The position numbers and the translations under genes were made by a program. Positions 15,620 through 24,071 of a DNA stretch of 34,596 bases are shown here, in pieces; position 1 is the stretch's first letter, and each line of letters begins with the position of its first letter. Below the pieces are notes generated by a model, which saw only the letters and a list, made by a program, of their open reading frames with translations, was not told where the DNA came from and searched no databases. Where the stretch lies: positions 1 through 34,596 of the forward strand of contig CALLQQ010000014.1 of the NCBI GenBank assembly GCA_938014915.1, given 5' to 3'. This stretch comes from an uncultured Clostridia bacterium (GTDB lineage: Bacteria > Bacillota > Clostridia > Oscillospirales > Ruminococcaceae).

Positions 15620-17506
15620 CTAAAAGTTTGCAATAACAATAGCTGAAATTTTGGGGATAGTGACATTGCCGTTAACGGACCGTAATGGCACTGTGCCTGC
15701 TTGATTCCCATCGATATATACATGATATTCGCCCGTGGGGAGGTTAATCTGAGCGGGGAAGTCCGTCCCATTAAAATATACTTTTATATGCTTTTCATCA
15801 TCTTTTGTTAATGTGAATCCGATAACATTAACCGGTAGACCTTCCTCAAAGGTTAGATGTTTTTCCACCTCGGATTTTTCACTTAAACGCAGGACATCAT
15901 GCATTTTTCTAAACTCGATTAAACCCCGATAGTAAAGGAAAACATCATAATACTTCGTTTTAGAATCCCACTTAATACTGTTGATTTCATCGCACGATTT
16001 ATAGCTATTCTCATCACCGTCTTTCGTTCGGAGGAATTCCTGCCCTGCCTGAATGAACGGTATCCCTTGCGACAGAAAAATTATCGCCGCCGACAGTTTC
16101 GCCATCTTGATTCTATCTTCATAGCTACAATCAGCATTTGATACGGCAAGTTTATCCCATAGGGTTAAATTGTCGTGCGCCTCAACATAATTGACGGACT
16201 GGCATGGCGAAATTGCCCACGAATTGTCGCGACATTCCTCCAGTTGGTGGTGGGGAGTTGCACCGACAATTCCATATTTAATGCGGTGAGAAACGTCGCC
16301 ATTCCCATTGGCAAAGCCCCTATCTTTGCTATCGAAAACACTTCCCTTAATTGCATCACGGAAATTATCGTTGAAAAAGGCTATATCGGGTATTTTCTCG
16401 GCATTCGCTTTTATTCCACGCTGTTCCAGTTTGAGTGGAGTTTCACCAGCGGTCCAACCCTCGCCATATATGATGAAATCGGGATTGATTTTGCGAATTG
16501 CCCCTCCAATATCTTGCAATGTTGCAATGTCCATCAAGCCCATTAAATCGAAGCGAATTCCATCAATTTTATATTCTTTCGCCCAGAATACCGCACTATC
16601 AACGATAAATTTCCTCACCATCTCACGCTCACTGGCAATTTCATTCCCGCAACCAGAGCCGTTTGAGAATTTATCACCGTCGAATCGGTAATAATAATTG
16701 GGTACAGTCATATTACAATTTGAGTCAATAGCACGGTAAGTGTGATTATAAACCATATCCATAATAACACCAATTCCATGATCGTGGAGGGTTTTGATTA
16801 GCAACTTCAACTCCTTAATTCTAGTGTGGCCGTTCCTCGCATTAGTCGAATATGAGCCCTCGGGAGCATTATAATTCTGCGGATCGTACCCCCAGTTAAA
16901 ATCGGGCTCTTCGGGTCTAAGTTCATTAATTGACTCAAAATCATATGATGGAAGTAGATGAATATGTGTAATGCCAAGTTCTAGCAAGCTATCAAGACCG
17001 ATAGAATTGCCTGCGGAATTTGTCCGCCCCTTTTCCGTAAAAGCGAGGAATTTCCCTTTAAAATTAAAATTGCCGCTATCATCAATGGAGAAATCCCTAA
17101 CGTGAACTTCATATATAACAGCATCAGTGTAATTATTCAGCCTAATTTTATTTTGTTCATTCCACCTATCGGGATTTGTAGCTTCCAAATTTACTACCAT
17201 ACCACGGATTCCATTAGCGCCGACTGCCCTAGCATTGATGTCGACTACCTCATGCAGCGAGCCTCTTCTCCCGATTAGATATGTATAATATACGCCGTCA
17301 AGGTTGCCGTTTATATCAATCTCCCAAATTCCATTATTCTGCCTTTGCATAGCGTGAACTTCATAGGCATCACCATAATTTCCATCTTGAAAAAGCTGCA
17401 AAGATACAGATTCCGATGTTGGCGACCATAATCTGAACGTAGTGGAATCATCAGCGTAGATAGCACCGAATTCTAAGCTTAACATATCATTATCTATGTT
17501 GAACAT
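15620..17506 (-). CDS. pulA: Type I pullulanase
   Basis: GH13 debranching enzyme that hydrolyses alpha-1,6 links in pullulan, branched maltodextrins and glycogen. It has 628 residues and no signal peptide, so it acts in the cytoplasm. The N-terminal carbohydrate-binding (CBM48) region carries FRLWSPTSESV. The type I pullulanase signature (WGYDPQNYNAPEGSYS) is at about 205-220. GH13 regions follow: MDMVYNHT (about 249-256), GIRFD with nucleophile D320, YGEGW with acid/base E349, and VEAHDN with D445. A C-terminal beta domain closes it. ATG 17506 has AGGAGGT eight bases upstream. It is divergent from the lacI-malQ-glgP operon and completes that pathway by removing branches left by GlgP and MalQ. 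Confidence 0.95.
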   Translation of the reverse strand: MFNIDNDMLSLEFGAIYADDSTTFRLWSPTSESVSLQLFQDGNYGDAYEVHAMQRQNNGIWEIDINGNLDGVYYTYLIGRRGSLHEVVDINARAVGANGIRGMVVNLEATNPDRWNEQNKIRLNNYTDAVIYEVHVRDFSIDDSGNFNFKGKFLAFTEKGRTNSAGNSIGLDSLLELGITHIHLLPSYDFESINELRPEEPDFNWGYDPQNYNAPEGSYSTNARNGHTRIKELKLLIKTLHDHGIGVIMDMVYNHTYRAIDSNCNMTVPNYYYRFDGDKFSNGSGCGNEIASEREMVRKFIVDSAVFWAKEYKIDGIRFDLMGLMDIATLQDIGGAIRKINPDFIIYGEGWTAGETPLKLEQRGIKANAEKIPDIAFFNDNFRDAIKGSVFDSKDRGFANGNGDVSHRIKYGIVGATPHHQLEECRDNSWAISPCQSVNYVEAHDNLTLWDKLAVSNADCSYEDRIKMAKLSAAIIFLSQGIPFIQAGQEFLRTKDGDENSYKSCDEINSIKWDSKTKYYDVFLYYRGLIEFRKMHDVLRLSEKSEVEKHLTFEEGLPVNVIGFTLTKDDEKHIKVYFNGTDFPAQINLPTGEYHVYIDGNQAGTVPLRSVNGNVTIPKISAIVIANF

Positions 17507-17542
17507 AAGAAAATACCTCCTAATTCGTTTAATATAATTCCC

Positions 17543-17570
17543 ATTATATACGTAAAATTATATATTTCAA
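17543..17570 (-). promoter_or_regulatory. pulA promoter
   Basis: Read on the minus strand, TTGAAA and TATAAT are separated by 16 bases, with the -10 box 37 bases before the pulA ATG. No palindromic operator like the one at 17705 is seen at this promoter. Confidence 0.65.
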
Positions 17571-17669
17571 GTGCATAGAAGCTTATTTGTGAAGGAAGTT
17601 GCCACTTGTTTAAAATGTACAATAAATATAAATTCCTTAATGCAATGTGACGAAAATGCTTAAAAGCTA

Positions 17670-17698
17670 TTGATTTTTCATAAATGATGTGCTAGCAT
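17670..17698 (+). promoter_or_regulatory. Promoter of the lacI-type regulator and glucan operon
   Basis: TTGATT (17670-17675) and TAGCAT (17693-17698) are 17 bases apart. The expected start of transcription falls at the left edge of the operator at 17705. The -10 is imperfect. Confidence 0.55.
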
Positions 17699-17704
17699 AA
17701 GAAT

Positions 17705-17718
17705 CGTTACCGGTAACG
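17705..17718. promoter_or_regulatory. LacI-family operator at the transcription start
   Basis: CGTTACCGGTAACG is a perfect 14-bp palindrome with a central CG, the form bound by LacI/MalR-type repressors. It sits at the predicted +1 and 38 bases before the regulator gene, so autorepression of the whole operon is likely, relieved by a maltodextrin-derived ligand. I did not find a second copy in the window. Confidence 0.75.
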
Positions 17719-17755
17719 TTTCCGGAGATAAGTTTTTTCGAAAGGTTTTGATAGT

Positions 17756-18760
17756 GTGACTATTAAAGATATAGCGAGGTTATCGGGATATGGCGTTAGC
17801 ACAGTATCAAGGGCATTGAATGGGCATCCCGATATAAGCGAAGAAACAAAGAAGAAGATTAATGAAATCGTCAAAAAATACAATTATGTTCCCAATGCTA
17901 ATGCAAGACAGCTCAAGCAAAATGTTAGCAAAAACATACTAATTATCGTTAAGGGTAGTTTCAACCTATTTTTCTCAACTATCATAGAACATATTCAAGT
18001 TGCTACCGATAAGGCAGGGATAAGTGCGATAGTGCATTATATCGATGAAGATGATAATGAAGTTAAGATGGCGCACCGCCTTTGCATTGAGCAAAAGCCA
18101 ATCGGGATTATCTTCCTTGCTGGTAATATCAATTTCTTTAAAGATGGATTTGATGGAATTAAGATACCTTGCGTTCTAAGCACTACCTATGCTAAAGAGC
18201 TAGAATTTGCGAATTTATCGAGTGTCTGCGTTGATGATACGGGCGGAGCGGAAAAGGCGATAGATCACTTTTTCGATAGCGGGCATAAGAATATTGGTAT
18301 AATCAGCGGTGAATTTGAAAAAGCAAATGCCGCTTTACTAAGGCTTGATGGTTGCAAAAAAAGCTTTAATAAGCACAATGCTAATTTTGATAGCGATTCC
18401 TATGTCGAGAGTAAATTCTCAATCTCCGCCGCATATGAAGCGACAAAAGAATTGATAGCTAAGAATAAGGATATAACAGCGATATTTGCAATGTCGGATA
18501 TTATGGGCATGGGAGCGATAAGAGCGTTGAATGACTTAGGGAAAAAAGTTCCCGAAGATGTTTCCGTCATCGGATTTGACGGAATTGAACTTGCTAGTTA
18601 TTACACGCCACGATTAACATCAATTTCCCAGCCGGAAAAAGATATTGCTGCAATAAGTATAAAATTATTAATGGATATGATAGAGAAAAATAAACCAGCT
18701 AGCCATGTTTTGTTGGAGGCAACATTGCAAGAGGGGGATTCGGTTAAGCGGTTTAAGTAA
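17756..18760 (+). CDS. LacI/GalR-family transcriptional regulator of the glucan operon
   Basis: 334-residue DNA-binding regulator. The N-terminal helix-turn-helix and hinge helix are clear: TIKDIARLSGYGVSTVSRAL then YNYVPNANARQLKQ. The remaining 270 residues are a periplasmic-binding-protein-like sugar sensor with the usual TTYAKE, VDDTGGAEKAIDHF and DVSVIGFDGIELASYYTPRLT segments; the last is the conserved C-subdomain motif. GTG 17756 is used with GAAAGG upstream, and the family start (TIKDIA) fits directly. It is the first gene of the operon with malQ, only 11 bases before it. The palindrome at 17705-17718 is the natural target. A role as a maltose/maltodextrin repressor (MalR-like) is inferred from context. 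Confidence 0.9.
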   Translation: MTIKDIARLSGYGVSTVSRALNGHPDISEETKKKINEIVKKYNYVPNANARQLKQNVSKNILIIVKGSFNLFFSTIIEHIQVATDKAGISAIVHYIDEDDNEVKMAHRLCIEQKPIGIIFLAGNINFFKDGFDGIKIPCVLSTTYAKELEFANLSSVCVDDTGGAEKAIDHFFDSGHKNIGIISGEFEKANAALLRLDGCKKSFNKHNANFDSDSYVESKFSISAAYEATKELIAKNKDITAIFAMSDIMGMGAIRALNDLGKKVPEDVSVIGFDGIELASYYTPRLTSISQPEKDIAAISIKLLMDMIEKNKPASHVLLEATLQEGDSVKRFK

Positions 18761-18771
18761 GGAGAATGCAT

Positions 18772-20247
18772 ATGCGTAAAAGCGGTATTTTACTGCATAT
18801 TTCAAGTTTGCCATCGCCATATGGAATTGGAACAATGGGGAAAGAGGCTTATGACTTTGTTGACTATCTTGTAGAATGCGGTCAGAAGTATTGGCAAATC
18901 CTGCCCGTTGTACCGACGGGATTCGGCGATTCGCCATATCAATCATTTTCGATTTTTGCGGGGAATCCATATTTCATCGATCTAGACATACTCAATGAAG
19001 AGGGACTCCTTTCCGATAGTGATTATAAAGATTTGGACTGGTACGACAATAAAAGATACGTCAATTTCGGCAAGATTTATAATAACATATTTAAAGTTTT
19101 AAAAATAGCATCAAATAATTTTAAGGCAGATATATCGGATAATTACCTTAAATTTATAAATGAAAATAAGTTTTGGCTTGATGATTATGCCCTATTCATG
19201 GCGCTCAAGTTTGAATATGGTGGAAGTCCGTGGATAGAATGGAGCGATGAACTAGTTCGCCGTGATGAAAAGGCGCTTGAAGATGCAAGAATAAGGCTCA
19301 AAGACGAAATCGAAATGTGGAAGTTCATGCAATTTAAATTCTTCGAGCAATGGTTAGCCCTAAAGGAATATGCCAATAAAAATGGCATTGAAATTGTCGG
19401 CGATATACCGATATATGTGGCTTACGATAGTGTTGAAGTCTGGTGCGAGCCGAATCTGTACTTATTAGATGAGGATTTAAAGCCTATTGAAGTTGCTGGC
19501 TGTCCGCCCGATTGCTTCACTCCACTCGGTCAATTATGGGGGAATCCGCTCTATAATTGGGATAGTATGAAAAAAGATAATTATTCATGGTGGGTTAAGC
19601 GAATTGAATTCGCTACCACGATATACGATGTAGTCCGAATTGACCATTTCCGAGGTTTTGAGGGGTATTATGCAATTCCTTATAGCCATAAAACTGCCGA
19701 AAACGGCGTATGGCGTGATGGTCCCGGGATTGATTTGTTCAATGCAATAGAGAAGAAACTTGGCAAGACTAAAATTATTGCTGAGGACTTGGGCTTCATT
19801 ACCGAATCGGTCGAAAAGCTACTTGAGCAAACGGGCTTCCCCGGAATGAAGGTGTTGCAATTCGCATTCGACCCAAATGCAGATAGTGCATATCTACCAC
19901 AGAACTATAAAGATAGCAACTGCGTTGTTTATACTGGTACCCACGATAGCGAAACTATTACAGGATGGGTTAAATCAGCAACAAAGGAAGAGATTAAATT
20001 CGCAATGGAATACCTTGACATCAAAAGCAAGAGAAAGCTACCGTGGGCGATAATTCGCCTAGCATGGTCGAGTACGGCCGATACAGCCATTGCACAGATG
20101 CAAGATTTCCTAGGACTTGGCAGCAAGGCAAGAATGAACATACCGTCAACTGTTGGGCAGAATTGGAGATGGAGAGCGTTAAAATCAGATTTCTCCCCGG
20201 GGCTTGCCCATAAGATAAAAAAGCTTACTAAGCTATGTAGACGATAG
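18772..20247 (+). CDS. malQ: 4-alpha-glucanotransferase (amylomaltase)
   Basis: GH77 enzyme, 491 residues, that transfers glucan chains between maltodextrins and releases glucose; it lengthens short imported dextrins into substrates for glycogen/maltodextrin phosphorylase. Motifs: SGILLHISSLPSPYGIG at the N-terminus, DIPIYVAYDSVEVW, the nucleophile Asp in VVRIDHFRGFE, the acid Glu in IIAEDLG and the stabilising Asp in YTGTHDSETI. Start ATG 18772 is preferred to ATG 18766 because AAGGAG (18759-18764) then sits seven bases away. It lies directly behind the lacI-type gene and 9 bases before glgP, within one operon. Confidence 0.96.
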   Translation: MRKSGILLHISSLPSPYGIGTMGKEAYDFVDYLVECGQKYWQILPVVPTGFGDSPYQSFSIFAGNPYFIDLDILNEEGLLSDSDYKDLDWYDNKRYVNFGKIYNNIFKVLKIASNNFKADISDNYLKFINENKFWLDDYALFMALKFEYGGSPWIEWSDELVRRDEKALEDARIRLKDEIEMWKFMQFKFFEQWLALKEYANKNGIEIVGDIPIYVAYDSVEVWCEPNLYLLDEDLKPIEVAGCPPDCFTPLGQLWGNPLYNWDSMKKDNYSWWVKRIEFATTIYDVVRIDHFRGFEGYYAIPYSHKTAENGVWRDGPGIDLFNAIEKKLGKTKIIAEDLGFITESVEKLLEQTGFPGMKVLQFAFDPNADSAYLPQNYKDSNCVVYTGTHDSETITGWVKSATKEEIKFAMEYLDIKSKRKLPWAIIRLAWSSTADTAIAQMQDFLGLGSKARMNIPSTVGQNWRWRALKSDFSPGLAHKIKKLTKLCRR

Positions 20248-20256
20248 GAGGAGCAA

Positions 20257-22614
20257 ATGGTTAAGATGACTTTAAGAAACCAATTGGATCAGGTGTTAGG
20301 GGATTTACCTAAGAATGCAACACCGCAGCAGATTCACGAGGAAATTTCTCAGGTGATCATGAGTGAAATTTCTCAGAATTGGGAGAAAAGCACGCGTGAA
20401 CATCATAATAGCAGAAAGGCAAGTTATTTTTCTGCTGAGTTCTTAATGGGAAGAACAATTTTCAACAATCTACTTTGCCTAGGGATTCTTGATGAAGTAG
20501 ACGAGGTTTTGAAAAGCCATGGTTTTAGCTTAAGAGATTTAGAAGAAGTGGAGGATGCAGCACTTGGCAATGGGGGACTTGGCAGATTAGCAGCTTGTTT
20601 TCTAGATAGTGCAGCAACGCTCAACTTGCCCCTTAATGGATATGGCATAAGGTACAAATACGGTATTTTCAAACAAGGAATTGTTGATGGATTCCAGACG
20701 GAAACTGCCGACGACTGGACAAAATTCGGCGATCCGTGGTCGAAAAGATGCGATGATGACATAGTTGAAGTCACATTCGGGGATCAAGTTGTTAGGGCGA
20801 TACCATATGATATGCCGATAATCGGCTACGGAACGAATCATATTGGCACGTTGAGGTTATGGCAAGCGGAGCCAGTGAATGAGTTCGATTTCAATATATT
20901 TAACCAACAAAAGTATCTTGAGGCTAGTAAAGAAAAAATATTTGCTGAAGACATTTCAAGAGTTCTGTATCCCAATGACGATACTTATGAGGGTAAAGTC
21001 CTAAGATTAAAGCAACAATACTTCTTCAGTAGCGCATCACTTACTGATTTAATTAATAAGCATAAGGAGAAGTTCGGAACAGTTGAGAATTTTGCTGAAT
21101 ACAATAGCATTCAGTTAAACGATACCCACCCTGTAATTTCAATTCCAGAATTGATTAGACAACTAATCGACAATGAGGGACTTGATTTTGACACATCTTA
21201 TAACATAGCTAAGCGCACATTTAACTATACGAACCACACAATCATGGCGGAAGCGTTAGAAAAGTGGGATATAAATCTAGTGACATCAGTGATTCCTAGA
21301 GTATATGAAATTATTCTAATGTTGAATGAGCAATTTATCAAGGAAATGTACAATAGGGATTTGCCAGTTGATAAAATCAAAGAGATGAAAATCGTAATTG
21401 ACAACACAGTTCATATGGCTCATATGGCGATTTTCTGCTCAAGCTTTACTAATGGAGTTGCACGTATCCATACTGATATTCTGAAAGATACCGTGCTTAA
21501 CGATTGGTATAAAATTTATCCAGATAGATTCCAGAATAAGACGAATGGCATCACCCAAAGACGCTGGTTAGCATTATGTAACGAAGAGTTATCTTCTTTA
21601 ATTACGGAGTTGCTTGGTAGTGATGAATGGATAAGGGATTTAGATAAGCTCAAGGAACTTGAAAAATATGCGGATAACGATGAAATTCTAGATCGCTTCA
21701 TTAATATTAAGAAAGCGAAAAAAGAGCAATTAGCTGAATACATCAAGGATATGGACGATGTAGAAATAGATACAAATTCAATTTTTGATATTCAGATTAA
21801 GCGCCTTCACGAGTATAAAAGGCAACTACTAAATGCATTCTCAATTCTTTATATCTACTTTGGAATTAAAGATGGCAGCATCAAGGACTTCACCCCGACA
21901 ACGTATATCTTTGGCGGGAAATCGGCTCCCGGATATAGGAGGGCGAAGGGGATAATCAAATTCATCAATGAAGTATCAAAACTTGTGAATTCCGACCCTG
22001 AAACAAAGGACTTGATTAAAGTTGTATTCGTTTCAAATTACAATGTTTCATACGCTGAAAAGCTTTTCGCAGGTGCAGATGTTTCAGAGCAAATATCGAC
22101 CGCAGGCACAGAGGCATCCGGAACTGGTAATATGAAATTCATGCTCAACGGCACAGTTACACTTGGCACATTCGACGGTGCAAATGTTGAAATTGTCGAG
22201 GAAGCAGGCGAAGATAGCAACTACATCTTTGGCGCAAGGGTAGAGGATTTAGCAGAGATTATGCCCAGTTACGATCCACGTGGAATTTGCGAGAATAATG
22301 AAAAAATTAAGCGTGTGATTAGTACATTAATTGATGGGACTGTATCCGATGGCGGAACAGGGCTATTCCAAGAACTCTATTTTTCACTACTTGATGGTGC
22401 AAATTGGCATAGTGCGGACAATTACTACCTCATCGGCGATTTAGAAAGCTATGTGGATGCAAAGCTTAGAACAAATCGTGATTATAAAGATGAAAGGCTC
22501 TTCGCTCATAAATGCTGGATTAATATGTCGAACGCAGGTAAATTCACTTCTGACAGAACGATCAAAGATTATGCTGAGAATATGTGGAAGATTAAACCAG
22601 TCACGGTAGATTAA
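20257..22614 (+). CDS. glgP: Glycogen/maltodextrin phosphorylase
   Basis: GT35 pyridoxal-phosphate enzyme, 785 residues, that phosphorolyses alpha-1,4 glucans to glucose-1-phosphate in the cytoplasm. Family signatures are SRKASYFSAEFLMGR, LGNGGLGRLAACFLDS, the NDTHP and QTKRLHEYKRQ-like IQIKRLHEYKRQLLN segments, and the PLP-lysine motif EASGTGNMKFMLNG, with the Lys in NMKF. The length is slightly short for the family (about 790-840) and no motif is missing. It may act on imported maltodextrins, on stored glycogen, or both; no glycogen synthesis genes are in the window. ATG 20257 follows AGGAGGAG. Hairpins follow at 22640-22694, before malE. Confidence 0.95.
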   Translation: MVKMTLRNQLDQVLGDLPKNATPQQIHEEISQVIMSEISQNWEKSTREHHNSRKASYFSAEFLMGRTIFNNLLCLGILDEVDEVLKSHGFSLRDLEEVEDAALGNGGLGRLAACFLDSAATLNLPLNGYGIRYKYGIFKQGIVDGFQTETADDWTKFGDPWSKRCDDDIVEVTFGDQVVRAIPYDMPIIGYGTNHIGTLRLWQAEPVNEFDFNIFNQQKYLEASKEKIFAEDISRVLYPNDDTYEGKVLRLKQQYFFSSASLTDLINKHKEKFGTVENFAEYNSIQLNDTHPVISIPELIRQLIDNEGLDFDTSYNIAKRTFNYTNHTIMAEALEKWDINLVTSVIPRVYEIILMLNEQFIKEMYNRDLPVDKIKEMKIVIDNTVHMAHMAIFCSSFTNGVARIHTDILKDTVLNDWYKIYPDRFQNKTNGITQRRWLALCNEELSSLITELLGSDEWIRDLDKLKELEKYADNDEILDRFINIKKAKKEQLAEYIKDMDDVEIDTNSIFDIQIKRLHEYKRQLLNAFSILYIYFGIKDGSIKDFTPTTYIFGGKSAPGYRRAKGIIKFINEVSKLVNSDPETKDLIKVVFVSNYNVSYAEKLFAGADVSEQISTAGTEASGTGNMKFMLNGTVTLGTFDGANVEIVEEAGEDSNYIFGARVEDLAEIMPSYDPRGICENNEKIKRVISTLIDGTVSDGGTGLFQELYFSLLDGANWHSADNYYLIGDLESYVDAKLRTNRDYKDERLFAHKCWINMSNAGKFTSDRTIKDYAENMWKIKPVTVD

Positions 22615-22639
22615 TGCTAGCATAAATTTAGACGTATTA

Positions 22640-22694
22640 TTTCAGAGTGCAAAGCTTCACTCTGAAACAATATAATAAAGCAGCTATTAAGCTG
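22640..22694 (+). repeat. Two tandem hairpins between glgP and malE
   Basis: TTTCAGAGTG / CACTCTGAAA forms a perfect 10-bp stem (22640-22667, loop of 8). CAGCT / AGCTG forms a second small stem (22681-22694). No T-run follows the first stem, so it is more likely an RNA processing or stabilising element than a terminator. TATAAT between them lacks a good -35. Confidence 0.6.
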
Positions 22695-22717
22695 TAAAAC
22701 ATTATGGAGGGAAAATA

Positions 22718-23989
22718 ATGAAAAAACTAATCGCATCAGCACTTAGCTTAACTCTAGCATTGTCATTGCTAGTAGGCTGTGGTAAGATGGATGATAATGG
22801 CAGTAGCGCTGGTTCATCCTCACCATCACCATCATCAAAATCGGGTGAAACTATTTCACTCAAAGTATGGGGCGCACAAGAAGACCAAGAAATGCTCAAG
22901 GATATGGTCGAAAAGTTCAAAGAAACGCACAAGGACAACACTTATGACATTACCTTTGGAGTAGTTAGTGAATCCGAAGCAAAAGATGAAGTCCTAAAGG
23001 ACGTTTCCGAGGCGGCAGACGTATTCGCATTAGCAAGTGACCAAATTGCAGAACTACAATCCGCAGGCGGTCTATATCGTGTGACGAAAAACAAAGAAGA
23101 AATTATTGCTAATAATACCGAAGCATCTATCGAGGCAGCTACTGTTGATGGCGAATTGTACGCATATCCATCATCTTCGGACACATACTTCATGTTCTAC
23201 GACAAGAGCAAACTATCGGAAGAAGATGTAGAATCGCTTGACACAATTCTAGCGAAAGACCTAGGTGATGATGTTATCAACTTTGGATTCGACATTGCTA
23301 ATGGCTGGTACCAATCTTCATTCTTCTTTGCAACAGGATGCAAGCTGTTCGGTGACCACGGCACAGATCCAACACATTGTGACTTCAATAACGAAAAAGG
23401 CGTACTAGCAGGCGAATACATGATTGACTTAGTGAATAATAAGAAATTCGCTGGCAACTACAAGGATGACCAAATCAAATCAGGATTCGAAACGGGCACC
23501 CTTGCAGCAGCCGTAACAGGTACATGGAATGCTGCCGATATCCAAGGATACCTTGGTGACAATTACGCAGCAACGAAACTTCCAACTATCAAGCTATCCG
23601 ATGGTTCGACCGTACAAATGGGCGGAATGGCTAACTTCAAGCTATATGGAGTTAATGCTCAAACTAAACATCCAGTTGAAGCAATGGAACTTGCTGAATG
23701 GCTAACTAACAAAGATAATCAAAGAGTTAGATTTGCAATGAGATCATTCGCACCAACAAATAGAGAATTGGCAAATGACGCAGAAGCTCTATCGGCAGAT
23801 ATTGCTGTTTCCGCTCTAGCTAAGCAAGCAGTATTCTCTACCGTGCAAACATCTATACCGCAAGTGGGCAACTTCTGGGATCCTGCTGAGGCATTCGGTA
23901 ATGGATTGCTTGACGGTTCAATAACTAAGGATAACTTAAAAGAAAAACTAGATACATTTGTTGAGGCAGTTTTAGCTACACTATCATAA
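22718..23989 (+). CDS. malE: Maltodextrin ABC transporter substrate-binding lipoprotein
   Basis: 423-residue extracellular solute-binding protein of the cluster 1 (sugar) family. A lipoprotein signal peptide ends in LLVGC with C21 as the lipid-bearing residue. A Ser/Pro linker of about 20 residues tethers it to the membrane. The binding domain starts at SLKVWGAQEDQEMLKDMVEKF, a typical MalE-type beginning, and includes AAVTGTWNAADIQ and the C-terminal QVGNFWDPAEAFGNGL motifs common to maltose/maltodextrin binders. ATG 22718 has GGAGGG upstream. Its position before malF, malG and an alpha-amylase supports maltodextrin as ligand; the gene symbol is by function, not proven specificity. Confidence 0.88.
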   Translation: MKKLIASALSLTLALSLLVGCGKMDDNGSSAGSSSPSPSSKSGETISLKVWGAQEDQEMLKDMVEKFKETHKDNTYDITFGVVSESEAKDEVLKDVSEAADVFALASDQIAELQSAGGLYRVTKNKEEIIANNTEASIEAATVDGELYAYPSSSDTYFMFYDKSKLSEEDVESLDTILAKDLGDDVINFGFDIANGWYQSSFFFATGCKLFGDHGTDPTHCDFNNEKGVLAGEYMIDLVNNKKFAGNYKDDQIKSGFETGTLAAAVTGTWNAADIQGYLGDNYAATKLPTIKLSDGSTVQMGGMANFKLYGVNAQTKHPVEAMELAEWLTNKDNQRVRFAMRSFAPTNRELANDAEALSADIAVSALAKQAVFSTVQTSIPQVGNFWDPAEAFGNGLLDGSITKDNLKEKLDTFVEAVLATLS

Positions 23990-24071
23990 AATGCATCGCA
24001 ATGTTAGATTGCAGCCTGTGCAAAATCAGGCTGCAATTAACATAGCAAATACATCAAGAGGAGGTTTTTTA

